Source: Bathymodiolus brooksi (Eukaryota > Mollusca > Bivalvia > Mytilida > Modiolidae). From it: a stretch of 64,000 nucleotides of DNA. The first letter of the stretch is position 1; each line of letters opens with the position of its first letter. The notes under the pieces were generated by a model. It had not been told where the DNA came from. It saw nothing but the letters and a program-made list of their open reading frames with translations, and made no database searches. The stretch spans positions 93,304,233 through 93,368,232 of the forward strand of contig OY804588.1 of the NCBI GenBank assembly GCA_963680875.1, read 5' to 3'. This document shows, in pieces, positions 24,916 to 37,051 of this stretch. The position numbers were made by a program, and so were the translations under genes.

Positions 24916-25998
24916 ACTAAAATGGTCATGTGTTGTTTGTTTTAAATGGTATTTTTATAATTCGTCTGATCATTATAGTATACACTACAAAAACAAAACA
25001 AAAAACAATTTCACATTCACAACTTAAACACGTACTGATAGTATTATAATCGACGGCTACATTCTGTTACACACTCGTGTGTTAAATAATATCAGACAAC
25101 ATGACGTGAGATACGTGACATGTGTACCTCAGTGCAGATTGTAGTGACATTCATTTTTATTTTGTTTAGTGAGGGTAAAGTAGGGCATTTGTTTTGTCCG
25201 TATTTTATTATTTATGTAGACAACAGGAGACACGGAAAAGGTGAAAAGTTTAATTTGAAAATTATTTATAGGCTAAATACAAATTGGACTGCCTATGTTG
25301 AAAAAAATTAGATGCTGTACAAGCAATTTTATATCTATTTTTTGTTATAATTTAAGCTGCTGTTACGTCACGTGCACTGATACATGAAATTAAATATACT
25401 GCCACGACTAGATATACATACACAAGCAAAGGAGAAACAAAAAAACGTTCTAGAAAATAACCTCAATATAACTAACTTTATGTTCGGTCACGTAAGTTTT
25501 CATTTTAAGATGTAAATAGATCACGAATTGTTACACATTTTATATAGATGTTATTAGTCTGTTTATTTTGAAGATCATCAGTACTTGAAACGGATGACAT
25601 CATTGATCTAACGGTATGTCTCTATTTATTTATTTATTTATTTATTTTACTCCTGTATTCGCATACATAATTAAGTTTGCAATACACAGACTGTGTATTC
25701 TATTTTTACAAAATATATATGTTACTACTAATGGTGATACTATTAAAGTGAAGGGAACCAGAAAATGTATCCTTTACAGGGGCGGATCCAGGATTCAAGT
25801 TAGGGGGGGGGGGCGGACTTTAAAAAATTGCGCCGAGCGGAGGAAGGCGCGAAAATTTTTGGGGTATTTCGTGTGAAAAATCACCATTTTACGCCCAAAA
25901 ATCTTATTTTTTCCAATTTTAGGGGGGGGGGGGGGGGGGCGCCGGGTGCGCCCCCCCTGCTTTATGAGCAGTTACTCGATATATACCGGCTCAAATTA
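24916..25998. other. No gene seen; AT-rich DNA with a G-tract-bearing dispersed repeat
   Basis: A (TTTA)n run lies at about 25626-25650. At 25780-25975 a GC-rich repeat reads GGGGCGGATCCAGGATTC, with long G runs at about 25803-25813 and 25922-25939 and a GCGCCGGGTGCGCC stretch. A similar G-run context occurs at 55090. The open frames here have no family resemblance. Confidence 0.4.
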
Positions 25999-26174
25999 CT
26001 GTCAAACCTGTATATAAAGGCCACTCAAGGGAACCTGAGAATGTGTTCTTTATGAGCAGTTTCCCTTTATATACAGGTTAAAATTACATGCACTATTCAT
26101 AAATGGGGAAAATGAGACTTCCCTTTTTAGACAAGGATTTTTTACAGAGGTGTCCTTTAAGGCAGGCTTCACTG
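25999..26174. mobile_element. MITE-like element, relative of the 813-970 element
   Basis: It starts CTGTCAAACCTGTATATAAA next to TA and ends GGCAGGCTTCACTG next to TA. The interior has AATGGGGAAAATGAGACTTC, which is similar to the unit of the following 46-bp array. Confidence 0.55.
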
Positions 26175-26196
26175 TAATCTGTATACGCACTATTCG

Positions 26197-28869
26197 TTAA
26201 GTGGAGAAAATGAACCCGTGATATGTTACATACATGTACCCCTTAAGTGGAGAAAATGAACCCGTGATATGTTACCTACATGTACCCCTTAAGTGGAGAA
26301 AATGAACCCGTGATATGTTACCTACATGTACCCCTTAAGTGGAGAAAATGAACCCGTGATATGTTACCTACATGTACCCCTTAAGTGGAGAAAATGAACC
26401 CGTGATATGTTACATACATGTACCCCTTAAGTGGAGAAAATGAACCCGTGATATGATACATACATGTACCCCTTAAGTGGAGAAAATGAACCCGTGATAT
26501 GTTACATACATGTACCCCTTAAGTGGAGAAAATGAACCCGTGATATGTTACCTACATGTACCCCTTAAGTGGAGAAAATGAACCCGTGATATGTTACATA
26601 CATGTACCCCTTAAGTGGAGAAAATGAACCCGTGATATGATACATACATGTACCCCTTAAGTGGAGAAAATGAACCCGTGATATGTTACCTACATGTACC
26701 CCTTAAGTGGAGAAAATGAACCCGTGATATGTTACCTACATGTACCCCTTAAGTGGAGAAAATGAACCCGTGATATGATACATATATGTACCCCTTAAGT
26801 GGAGAAAATGAACCCGTGATATGTTACATACATGTACCCCTTAAGTGGAGAAAATGAACCCGTGATATGTTACCTACATGTACCCCTTAAGTGGAGAAAA
26901 TGAACCCGTGATATGTTACCTACATGTACCCCTTAAGTGGAGAAAATGAACCCGTGATATGTTACCTACATGTACCCCTTAAGTGGAGAAAATGAACCCG
27001 TGATATGTTACCTACATGTACCCCTTAAGTGGAGAAAATGAACCCGTGATATGTTACCTACATGTACCCCTTAAGTGGAGAAAATGAACCCGTGATATGT
27101 TACATACATGTACCCCTTAAGTGGAGAAAATGAACCCGTGATATGTTACATACATGTACCCCTTAAGTGGAGAAAATGAACCCGTGATATGTTACCTACA
27201 TGTACCCCTTAAGTGGAGAAAATGAACCCGTGATATGTTACCTACATGTACCCCTTAAGTGGAGAAAATGAACCCGTGATATGTTACATACATGTACCCC
27301 TTAAGTGGAGAAAATGAACCCGTGATATGATACATACATGTACCCCTTAAGTGGAGAAAATGAACCCGTGATATGTTACCTACATGTACCCCTTAAGTGG
27401 AGAAAATGAACCCGTGATATGTTACCTACATGTACCCCTTAAGTGGAGAAAATGAACCCGTGATATGATACATATATGTACCCCTTAAGTGGAGAAAATG
27501 AACCCGTGATATGTTACATACATGTACCCCTTAAGTGGAGAAAATGAACCCGTGATATGATACATATATGTACCCCTTAAGTGGAGAAAATGAACCCGTG
27601 ATATGTTACATACATGTACCCCTTAAGTGGAGAAAATGAACCCGTGATATGTTACATACATGTACCCCTTAAGTGGAGAAAATGAACCCGTGATATGATA
27701 CATACATGTACCCCTTAAGTGGAGAAAATGAACCCGTGATATGTTACCTACATGTACCCCTTAAGTGGAGAAAATGAACCCGTGATATGTTACCTACATG
27801 TACCCCTTAAGTGGAGAAAATGAACCCGTGATATGATACATACATGTACCCCTTAAGTGGAGAAAATGAACCCGTGATATGATACATACATGTACCCCTT
27901 AAGTGGAGAAAATGAACCCGTGATATGTTACATACATGTACCCCTTAAGTGGAGAAAATGAACCCGTGATATGTTACATACATGTACCCCTTAAGTGGAG
28001 AAAATGAACCCGTGATATGTTACATACATGTACCCCTTAAGTGGAGAAAATGAACCCGTGACATGTTACATACATGTACCCCTTAAGTGGAGAAAATGAA
28101 CCCGTGACATGTTACATACATGTACCCCTTAAGTGGAGAAAATGAACCCGTGATATGTTACCTACATGTACCCCTTAAGTGGAGAAAATGAACCCGTGAC
28201 ATGTTACATACATGTACCCCTTAAGTGGAGAAAATGAACCCGTGACATGTTACATACATGTACCCCTTAAGTGGAGAAAATGAACCCGTGATATGATACA
28301 TACATGTACCCCTTAAGTGGAGAAAATGAACCCGTGATATGATACATACATGTACCCCTTAAGTGGAGAAAATGAACCCGTGATATGTTACCTACATGTA
28401 CCCCTTAAGTGGAGAAAATGAACCCGTGACATGTTACATACATGTACCCCTTAAGTGGAGAAAATGAACCCGTGACATGTTACATACATGTACCCCTTAA
28501 GTGGAGAAAATGAACCCGTGACATGTTACATACATGTACCCCTTAAGTGGAGAAAATGAACCCGTGATATGTTACATACATGTACCCCTTAAGTGGAGAA
28601 AATGAACCCGTGATATGTTACATACATGTACCCCTTAAGTGGAGAAAATGAACCCGTGATATGTTACATACATGTACCCCTTAAGTGGAGAAAATGAACC
28701 CGTGATATGTTACATACATGTACCCCTTAAGTGGAGAAAAGGAACCCGTGATATGTTACATACATGTACCCCTTAAGTGGAGAAAATGAACCCGTGATAT
28801 GTTACCTACATGTACCCCTTAAGTGGAGAAAATGAACCCGTGATATGTTACCTACATGTACCCCTTAAG
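26197..28869. repeat. 46-bp minisatellite, ~58 copies, ending in a MITE terminus
   Basis: Unit is CCCCTTAAGTGGAGAAAATG + AACCCGTGATATGTTACCTA + CATGTA. Variants are ATGTTAC/ATGATAC, CCTACATG/CATACATG and GATATG/GACATG, in runs. The array is bounded on the left by GCACTATTCGTTAAGTGGAG and on the right by CTTAAGACAGGTTCCACTGTA, a MITE end. The array therefore appears to be an internal expansion of a MITE-like element, seeded at TTAAG. Confidence 0.93.
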
Positions 28870-28890
28870 ACAGGTTCCACTGTACTGATT

Positions 28891-29656
28891 TTGAATTGAA
28901 TAAAACCATCGCAGCGTCCTCGTGATATTATCGTTTTCTATATTGTATATTAACGTACATATTATATATATTGATGTTGTATGGATTTGGGGTTCCGAAA
29001 AGGGGGAGGGGGACATGTCTACTTTCTCTTGTGAGTTAAAGAAATGTCAACATATAGGTCTAACGACCTTTAATTTAACCCCGTTTATTATTAGAAAAAA
29101 TATAAATAACGGCTCTTTAATAAAACAGGTAAAGAAAGAAATACAATACAGTATAACACAATAAAAGATACGATCCAATAAATACCCCCACACCATATAA
29201 TATATATAAACATCGATCTGTCTAGGACTGGACGGGAGACGATAAGTGCATGATGTTACAGTCCAACCTGACTTATGTGATCTTCCAAGGGAACATTGAA
29301 ATAGGGTACACATAAGACAGGTGGTCGCTAAATACAGGTTTTATTAATATGAAAAGCACTATGAAGGGAAATAAAAATAATCCTCTCATAATACATGGTA
29401 TTGCTGGTGGCTAAAGCAAGTTTATCTGTATTTGTTGTTGTATCGGGTAGGATGTGAGAGTGTGGGTGTGTGTATGTGTGTATTGCCTAATCCTGACCTG
29501 TAGGTCTTGGACATGGGTTATAGGTAGTTAGTGTAATTTTTCTTTTTTTTTTCTTTTAAAATGTGTTATCATTTGGAATAAGATACATTATTGACATGGA
29601 ACTTGGAAATATCCAGAAATAATAATAATATTATAAAAAAAAGAGAATTGGTATTA
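28891..29656. other. No gene seen; faint MITE-like remnant
   Basis: At about 29258-29342 a remnant reads ACAGTCCAACCTGACTTATG...GGTGGTCGCTAAATACAGGT, similar in plan to the MITE ends elsewhere. The rest is AT-rich with a TG-rich stretch at 29455-29485. Confidence 0.35.
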
Positions 29657-29987
29657 TGGTGCTTAACGCCACTTTCAACACTAATTCAATTATATCGTGG
29701 AGGTCAGTTTTATTGGTGGAGGAAACCAGAGTACACGGAGAAAACTACCGACCTGCCGCAAATCACATAATGTTGTATCGAGTACACGGAGAAAACTACC
29801 GACCTGCCGCAAATCACATAATGTTGTATCAGTACACGGAGAAAACTACCGACCTGCCGCAAATCACATAATGTTGTATCGAGTACACCTCACCATTAAC
29901 GGGGTTCGCGAAACCACAACTTTTGTGGTGGTAGGCACTGATTGCACAGATAGTTGTAAATCCTACTACCATACGATCACGACGACC
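29657..29987 (-). mobile_element. Family-A SINE with an internal 51-bp triplication
   Basis: Reverse orientation: GGTGCTTAACGCCACTTTCA (tail) to ACCATACGATCACGACGACC (head). A 51-bp segment that starts GAGTACACGGAGAAAACTAC and ends CATAATGTTGTATC occurs three times in tandem at about 29730-29881. The ordinary SINE has it once. Confidence 0.85.
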
Positions 29988-30049
29988 CCTTATAGAAAAG
30001 AAGGTTTTTTGAAGAAAGAAAGAATTCCAGTTGGTACCTTTTTCTAGTA

Positions 30050-30520
30050 TTTAATATTTATAGCCTCAGGGTGATTATTATTATCATCTTTAAAATGTTA
30101 GATGTGAAGTTTTTGATACTTCGTAATTATTCATAATGATTAATTTGGGAAAAGAGGGGAGGGGTGGAGGGTATTAGATTGAAATATAACGAGCTAACTA
30201 GTAAAACAAACCGACTTTGGGTAGATTGTGTCTGTAAACCTTGAAGTGTGTTTCGTGGCAACGCCTGCGTTGTATTGAACTTGTTGTATGAGGCTGACGA
30301 CCTTTACCGCTCGACGCTCCTCTCTTGGATACATTTATGAAAAGAACATTTAAGCAGTGATGGTCAACAATTCCACCAATATCAACAAAACGAACAATCA
30401 TCTCTCACATTCACTCACTGAATACAAAGATAATATCACTATATATGACGTTGGATGGGTTTAATAATAAATCATCTATCTTTATTTCTCTTAACCAAAT
30501 TACAAATAAGAATCACAGTC
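30050..30520. other. No gene seen
   Basis: Mixed AT-rich sequence with no recognised exon, repeat or RNA. Short open frames here lack any family resemblance. Confidence 0.3.
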
Positions 30521-30521
30521 A

Positions 30522-30733
30522 ATGTGCAATCAGTGCCTATCACCACTAAATTTGTGATTTCGAACCTCGTTCATTCCGAGATGTACTCGATACAACATTA
30601 TGTGATAAAGTTTGTCAGTGACTTCCGACAGGTCGGTGGTTTTCTCCGTGTACTCCGGTTCACTCCACCAATAAAACTGATCGCCACGATATAACAGAAA
30701 TATTGTTGAAAGTGGCGTTAAACACCACAAACC
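30522..30733 (+). mobile_element. Family-A SINE, 5' truncated
   Basis: It starts inside the head (TGTGCAATCAGTGCCTATCA), continues through body and the tail GTTGAAAGTGGCGTTAAACA. Box A is missing, so it would lack an intact internal promoter. Confidence 0.78.
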
Positions 30734-30779
30734 ACCACTAAGCCAAACCATCAAAACTGAGGAACTTAATTTTTCTTGT

Positions 30780-30835
30780 CATGCATGATATAGCTTAAGA
30801 TTGCCAACTTGGCGTTGAAGAACGACCACACACTC
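30780..30835 (+). mobile_element. Family-C SINE tail fragment
   Basis: CATGATATAGCTTAAGATTG then CCAACTTGGCGTTGAAGAAC and ACCACACACTC: a decayed 3' tail only. Confidence 0.4.
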
Positions 30836-30990
30836 GACCTGCACTTACTGGTACCATGGGTGTCGTTTTGATAATTAAATGACTGAACAAATTAGAAATT
30901 TAAAAGCCAATATATTTTTGAGTGATGCGAATCGTACCTCATACTTGTTTAGAATCCAAAAGTCGATTTCTTCTCTTCTACTTCTTCTTC

Positions 30991-33002
30991 TACCAAATAC
31001 TGACCACCTTAAACAAGTTGAAGATTATGTCAGAGGTTGTACTACTTCTACCAAATACTGACCACCTTAAACAAGTTGAAGATTATGTCAGAGGTTGTAC
31101 TACTTCTAACAAATACTGACCACCTTAAACAAGTTGAAGATTATGTCAGAGGTTGTACTACTTCTACCAAATACTGACCACCTTAAACAAGTTGAAGATT
31201 ATGTCAGAGGTTGTACTACTTCTACCAAATACTGACCACCTTAAACAAGTTGAAGATTATGTCAGAGGTTGTACTACTTCTACCAAATACTGACCACCTT
31301 AAACAAGTTGAAAATTATGTCAGAGGTTGTACTACTTCTACCAAATACTGACCACCTTAAACAAGTTGAAGATTATGTCAGAGGTTGTACTACTTCTAAC
31401 AAATACTGACCACCTTAAACAAGTTGAAAATTATGTCAGAGGTTGTACTACTTCTACCAAATACTGACCACCTTAAACAAGTTGAAGATTATGTCAGAGG
31501 TTGTACTACTTCTACCAAATACTGACCACCTTAAACAAGTTGAAATTATATCAGAGGTTGTACTACTTCTACCAAATACTGACCACCTTAAACAAGTTGA
31601 AGATTATGTCAGAGGTTGTACTACTTCTACTAAATACTGACCACCTTAAACAAGTTGAAGATTATGTCAGAGGTTGTACTACTTCTAACAAATACTGACC
31701 ACATTAAACAAGTTGAAGATTATGTCAGAGGTTGTACTACTTCTACCAAATACTGACCACCTTCAACAAGTTGAAAATTATGTCAGAGGTTGTACTACTT
31801 CTACCAAATACTGACCACCTTAAACAAGTTGAAAATTATGTCAGAGGTTGTACTACTTCTACCAAATACTGACCACCTTAAACAAGTTGAAGATTATATC
31901 AGAGGTTGTACTACTTCTACCAAATATTGACCACCTTAAACAAGTTGAAAATTATGTCAGAGGTTGTACTACTTCTACCAAATATTGACCACCTTAAACA
32001 AGTTGAAGATTATGTCAGAGGTTGTACTACTTCTACTAAATACTGACCACCTTAAACAAGTTGAAGATTATGTCAGAGGTTGTACTACTTCTAACAAATA
32101 CTGACCACATTAAACAAGTTGAAGATTATGTCAGAGGTTGTACTACTTCTACCAAATACTGACCACCTTCAACAAGTTGAAAATTATGTCAGAGGTTGTA
32201 CTACTTCTACCAAATACTGACCACCTTAAACAAGTTGAAAATTATGTCAGAGGTTGTACTACTTCTACCAAATACTGACCACCTTAAACAAGTTGAAGAT
32301 TATATCAGAGGTTGTACTACTTCTACCAAATATTGACCACCTTAAACAAGTTGAAAATTATGTCAGAGGTTGTACTACTTCTACCAAATACTGACCACCT
32401 TAAACAAGTTGAAGATTATGTCAGAGGTTGTACTACTTCTAACAAATACTGACCACATTAAACAAGTTGAAGATTATGTCAGAGGTTGTACTACTTCTAC
32501 CAAATACTGACCACCTTCAACAAGTTGAAAATTATGTCAGAGGTTGTACTACTTCTACCAAATACTGACCACCTTAAACAAGTTGAAAATTATGTCAGAG
32601 GTTGTACTACTTCTACCAAATACTGACCACCTTAAACAAGTTGAAGATTATATCAGAGGTTGTACTACTTCTACCAAATATTGACCACCTTAAACAAGTT
32701 GAAAATTATGTCAGAGGTTGTACTACTTCTACCAAATACTGACCACCTTAAACAAGTTGAAGATTATGTCAGAGGTTGTACTACTTCTACCAAATACTGA
32801 CCACCTTAAACAAGTTGAAGATTATGTCAGAGGCTGTACTACTTCTAACAAATACTGACCACCTTCAACAAGTTGAAAATTATGTCAGAGGTTGTACTAC
32901 TTCTACCAAATACTGACCACCTTAAACAAGTTGAAGATTATGTCAGAGGTTGTACTACTTCTAACAAATACTGACCACCTTCAACGAGTTGAAGATTATG
33001 TC
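30991..33002. repeat. 58-bp minisatellite, ~35 copies
   Basis: Unit is TACCAAATACTGACCACCTT + AAACAAGTTGAAGATTATGT + CAGAGGTTGTACTACTTC. Variants recur in a fixed order: TAACAAATACTGACCACATT, then CACCTTCAACAAGTTGAAAA, near 31690-31775, 32095-32180 and 32445-32530. This indicates block duplications of about 6-7 units. The array ends less than 110 bp before the SINE-head array at 33105. Confidence 0.92.
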
Positions 33003-33087
33003 TTTTTTCTAGTAAATGCATTCGAAGTCATTCCTACGGTCTGTGACAATATAACTGACTTGAAATATATTTTTATCCTGCACTGGT

Positions 33088-33100
33088 TCTATTTGCGCTG
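33088..33100. repeat. Target-site duplication, left copy, of SINE composite I
   Basis: TCTATTTGCGCTG matches TCTATTTGAGCTG at 36546-36558 except for one base. It sits directly before the first head unit. Confidence 0.75.
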
Positions 33101-36100
33101 CACCTCATCGGTGGTGTAATATTTATCGTGTTCACCTCGAGTGTGGTAGATCGTGGGTTCATCGATGGTGTAATGGTTATCGGGTTCGCCTCGAGTGTGG
33201 TAGATCGTGGGTTCATCGGTGGTGTAATGGTTATCGTGTTCACCTCGAGTGTGGTAGATCGTGGGTTCATCGGTGGTGTAATGGTTATCGTGCTAGCCTC
33301 GAGTGTGGTAGATCGTGGGTTCATCGGTGGTGTAATGGTTATCGGGTTCGCCTCGAGTGTGGTAGATCGTGGGTTCATCGGTGGTGTAATGGTTATCGTG
33401 CTCGCCTCGAGTGTGGTAGATCGTGGGTTCATCGGTGGTGTAATGGTTATCGTGTTCACCTCGAGTGTGGTAGATCGTGGGTTCATCGGTGGTGTAATGG
33501 TTATCGGGTTCGCCTCGAGTGTGGTAGATCGTGGGTTCATCGGTGGTGTAATGGTTATCGTGTTCACCTCGAGTGTGGTAGATCGTGGGTTCATCGGTGG
33601 TGTAATGGTTATCGTGCTAGCCTCGAGTGTGGTAGATCGTGGGTTCATCGGTGGTGTAATGGTTATCGTGTTCGCCTCGAGTGTGGTAGATCGTGGGTTC
33701 ATCGGTGGTGTAATGGTTATCGTGTTCACCTCGAGTGTGGTAGATCGTGGGTTCATCGGTGGTGTAATGGTTATCGTGTTCGTCTCGAGTGTGGTAGATC
33801 GTGGGTTCATCGGTGGTGTAATGGTTATCGGGTTCGCCTCGAGTGTGGTAGATCGTGGGTTCATCGGTGGTGTAATGGTTATCGTGTTCACCTCGAGTGT
33901 GGTAGATCGTGGGTTCTTCGGTGGTGTAATGGTTATCGTGCTCGCCTCGAGTGTGGTAGATCGTGGGTTCTTCGGTGGTGTAATGGTTATCGTGTTCGCC
34001 TCGAGTGTGGTAGATCGTGGGTTCATCGGTGGTGTAATGGTTATCGTGCTCGCCTCGAGTGTGGTAGATCGTGGGTTCATCGGTGGTGTAATGGTTATCG
34101 TGCTCGCCTCGAGTGAGGTAGATCGTGGGTTCATCGGTGGTGTAATGGTTATCGTGTTCACCTCGAGTGTGGTAGATCGTGGGTTCATCGGTGGTGTAAT
34201 GGTTATCGTGTTCGCCTCGAGTGTGGTAGATCGTGGGTTCATCGGTGGTGTAATGGTTATCGTGTTCACCTCGAGTGTGGTAGATCGTGGGTTCATCGGT
34301 GGTGTAATGGTTATCGTGTTCGCCTCGAGTGTGGTAGATCGTGGGTTCTTCGGTGGTGTAATGGTTATCGTGTTCGCCTCGAGTGTGGTAGATCGTGGGT
34401 TCATCGGTGGTGTAATGGTTATCGTGCTCGCCTCGAGTGTGGTAGATCGTGGGTTCATCGGTGGTGTAATGGTTATCGTGCTCGCCTCGAGTGTGGTAGA
34501 TCGTGGGTTCATCGGTGGTGTAATAGTTATCGTGTTCACCTCGAGTGTGGTAGATCGTGGGTTCATCGGTGGTGTAATGGTTATCGTGTTCGCCTCGAGT
34601 GTGGTAGATCGTGGGTTCTTCGGTGGTGTAATGGTTATCGTGCTCGCCTCGAGTGTGGTAGATCGTGGGTTCATCGGTGGTGTAATGGTTATCGTGTTCA
34701 CCTCGAGTGTGGTAGATCGTGGGTTCATCGGTGGTGTAATGGTTATCGTGTTCGCCTCGAGTGTGGTAGATCGTGGGTTCATCGGTGGTGTAATGGTTAT
34801 CGTGTTCACCTCGAGTGTGGTAGATCGTGGGTTCATCGGTGGTGTAATGGTTATCGTGTTCGCCTCGAGTGTGGTAGATCGTGGGTTCATCGGTGGTGTA
34901 ATGGTTATCGTGTTCGCCTCGAGTGTGGTAGATCGTGGGTTCTTCGGTGGTGTAATGGTTATCGTGCTCGCCTCGAGTGTGGTAGATCGTGGGTTCATCG
35001 GTGGTGTAATGGTTATCGTGTTCACCTCGAGTGTGGTAGATCGTGGGTTCATCGGTGGTGTAATGGTTATCGTGTTCACCTCGAGTGTGGTAGATCGTGG
35101 GTTCATCGGTGGTGTAATGGTTATCGTGTTCGCCTCGAGTGTGGTAGATCGTGGGTTCATCGGTGGTGTAATAGTTATCGTGTTCACCTCGAGTGTGGTA
35201 GATCGTGGGTTCATCGGTGGTGTAATGGTTATCGTGTTCACCTCGAGTGTGGTAGATCGTGGGTTCATCGGTGGTGTAATGGTTATCGTGTTCGCCTCGA
35301 GTGTGGTAGATCGTGGGTTCATCGGTGGTGTAATGGTTATCGGGTTCGCCTCGAGTGTGGTAGATCGTGGGTTCATCGGTGGTGTAATGGTTATCGTGTT
35401 CGCCTCGAGTGTGGTAGATCGTGGGTTCATCGGTGGTGTAATGGTTATCGTGTTCGCCTCGAGTGTGGTAGATCGTGGGTTCATCGGTGGTGTAATAGTT
35501 ATCGTGTTCACCTCGAGTGTGGTAGATCGTGGGTTCTTCGGTGGTGTAATGGTTATCGTGCTCGCCTCGAGTGTGGTAGATCGTGGGTTCATCGGTGGTG
35601 TAATAGTTATCGTGTTCACCTCGAGTGTGGTAGATCGTGGGTTCATCGGTGGTGTAATGGTTATCGTGTTCACCTCGAGTGTGGTAGATCGTGGGTTCAT
35701 CGGTGGTGTAATGGTTATCGTGTTCGCCTCGAGTGTGGTAGATCGTGGGTTCATCGGTGGTGTAATGGTTATCGGGTTCGCCTCGAGTGTGGTAGATCGT
35801 GGGTTCATCGGTGGTGTAATGGTTATCGTGTTCACCTCGAGTGTGGTAGATCGTGGGTTCATCGGTGGTGTAATGGTTATCGTGTTCGCCTCGAGTGTGG
35901 TAGATCGTGGGTTCATCGGTGGTGTAATGGTTATCGGGTTCGCCTCGAGTGTGGTAGATCGTGGGTTCATCGGTGGTGTAATGGTTATCGTGTTCGCCTC
36001 GAGTGTGGTAGATCGTGGGTTCATCGGTGGTGTAATGGTTATCGGGTTCGCCTCGAGTGTGGTAGATCGTGGGTTCATCGGTGGTGTAATGGTTATCGTG

Positions 36101-36545
36101 TTCACCTCGAGTGTGGTAGATCGTGGGTTCATCGGTGGTGTAATGGTTATCGGGTTCACCTCGAGTGTGGTAGATCGTGGGTTCATCGGTGGTGTAATGG
36201 TTATATTTTCGTGTTCGCCTCGAGTGTGGTAGATCGTGGGTTCATCGATGGTGTAATGGTTATCGTGTTCTCCTCGAGTGAGGTAGATCGTGGGTTCGAA
36301 CTCCGATCGGCTCAAACATAAGACTGTGAAATTGACATTTGTTGCTTCTCCGTGAAGCATGCAGCATTAAGGAGAAAGGACAAAGACTGATTGGCTCGGA
36401 ATCATGATAATGTGTCCGGGTGGGACGACATGTCTATCCACGTACTGTTGTCATGATCATCTCATTGAAAATTAACTTGTTCTCGCCATGATATAGCTGA
36501 AAAATTGCTGAGTTGGCGTTAAATAACAATCACTCACTCATTTAC
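33101..36545 (+). mobile_element. Family-C SINE with ~59 tandem heads (composite I)
   Basis: Array 33105-36290 repeats a 54-bp unit: CATCGGTGGTGTAATGGTTA, TCGTGTTCGCCTCGAGTGTG, GTAGATCGTGGGTT. The unit carries a box A-like TGGTGTAATGG and the first bases of a box B. Only the last unit continues into a full box B (GGGTTCGAACTCC) and then one family-C body (GCAGCATTAAGGAG, GGGACGACATGTCTATCC, GATATAGCTGAAAAATTGC, TTGGCGTTAAATAACAATCA). The composite is flanked by TCTATTTGCGCTG (33088-33100) and TCTATTTGAGCTG (36546-36558), a 13-bp target-site duplication with one mismatch. The ~1030-1095-codon open frames on both strands are repeat artefacts (54 is a multiple of 3). Confidence 0.88.
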
Positions 36546-36558
36546 TCTATTTGAGCTG
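36546..36558. repeat. Target-site duplication, right copy, of SINE composite I
   Basis: TCTATTTGAGCTG sits directly after the CACTCACTCATTTAC tail of the SINE body and pairs with 33088-33100. Confidence 0.75.
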
Positions 36559-37051
36559 TCAAATTGCATTGATTGGATAATTTTTTGCTTACGGTCACTG
36601 ACAAAGATCTAGTTCTTCTGGTACCAGATTCATGTAAGAAAGGGTAACAGTATAAGCGTAGACCTCATAATGAAAAACGACGAGAACGACGCTTGTTTCT
36701 GCATATTTGGACAATTTGACAGTTGTGAAAAACGATTAAAACGACGCTTGTTTCTATTCTTTTGAGACAATTTGTCAGTTGTTTTGGGTTTTTGGACATT
36801 TCAGGAGATACACATCAATATATGTATATTGTTTGAAAATATCAAATTTATTTGCACTCGCTGCAAAAGAGGACAGAAGAACTCGCCAAAGGGGCTCGCC
36901 TTTGCTGCTTGTTTCTACAGCTCGTACAACTAAATTATATTTTTTCCGACAATGTACGTATATTGTCCATGTATATATTAGTCATTATTTATATACGTCT
37001 GAAAATTAAACCAAACAGTGTTAGAATTAGATTTTAGAGCTGTCAAATTTT
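36559..37051. other. No gene seen
   Basis: A motif pair AAAACGACGAGAACGACGCT / AAAACGATTAAAACGACGCT lies at about 36672-36750. A segment at about 36900-36970 (TTTCTACAGCTCGTACAACT) is similar to 41885-41945, so it is probably part of a dispersed repeat. Confidence 0.35.

Noticed and set aside
14421..33002. CRISPR arrays
   Set aside because: Repeats are directly adjacent with no unique spacers, and the genome is clearly eukaryotic.
33128..36232. A 1034-codon + strand open frame (and 1095 codons on the - strand) as a repetitive protein gene
   Set aside because: Both strands are open because a 54-bp SINE-head unit without stops is repeated. No gene-like start, splicing or codon-position constraint is visible.
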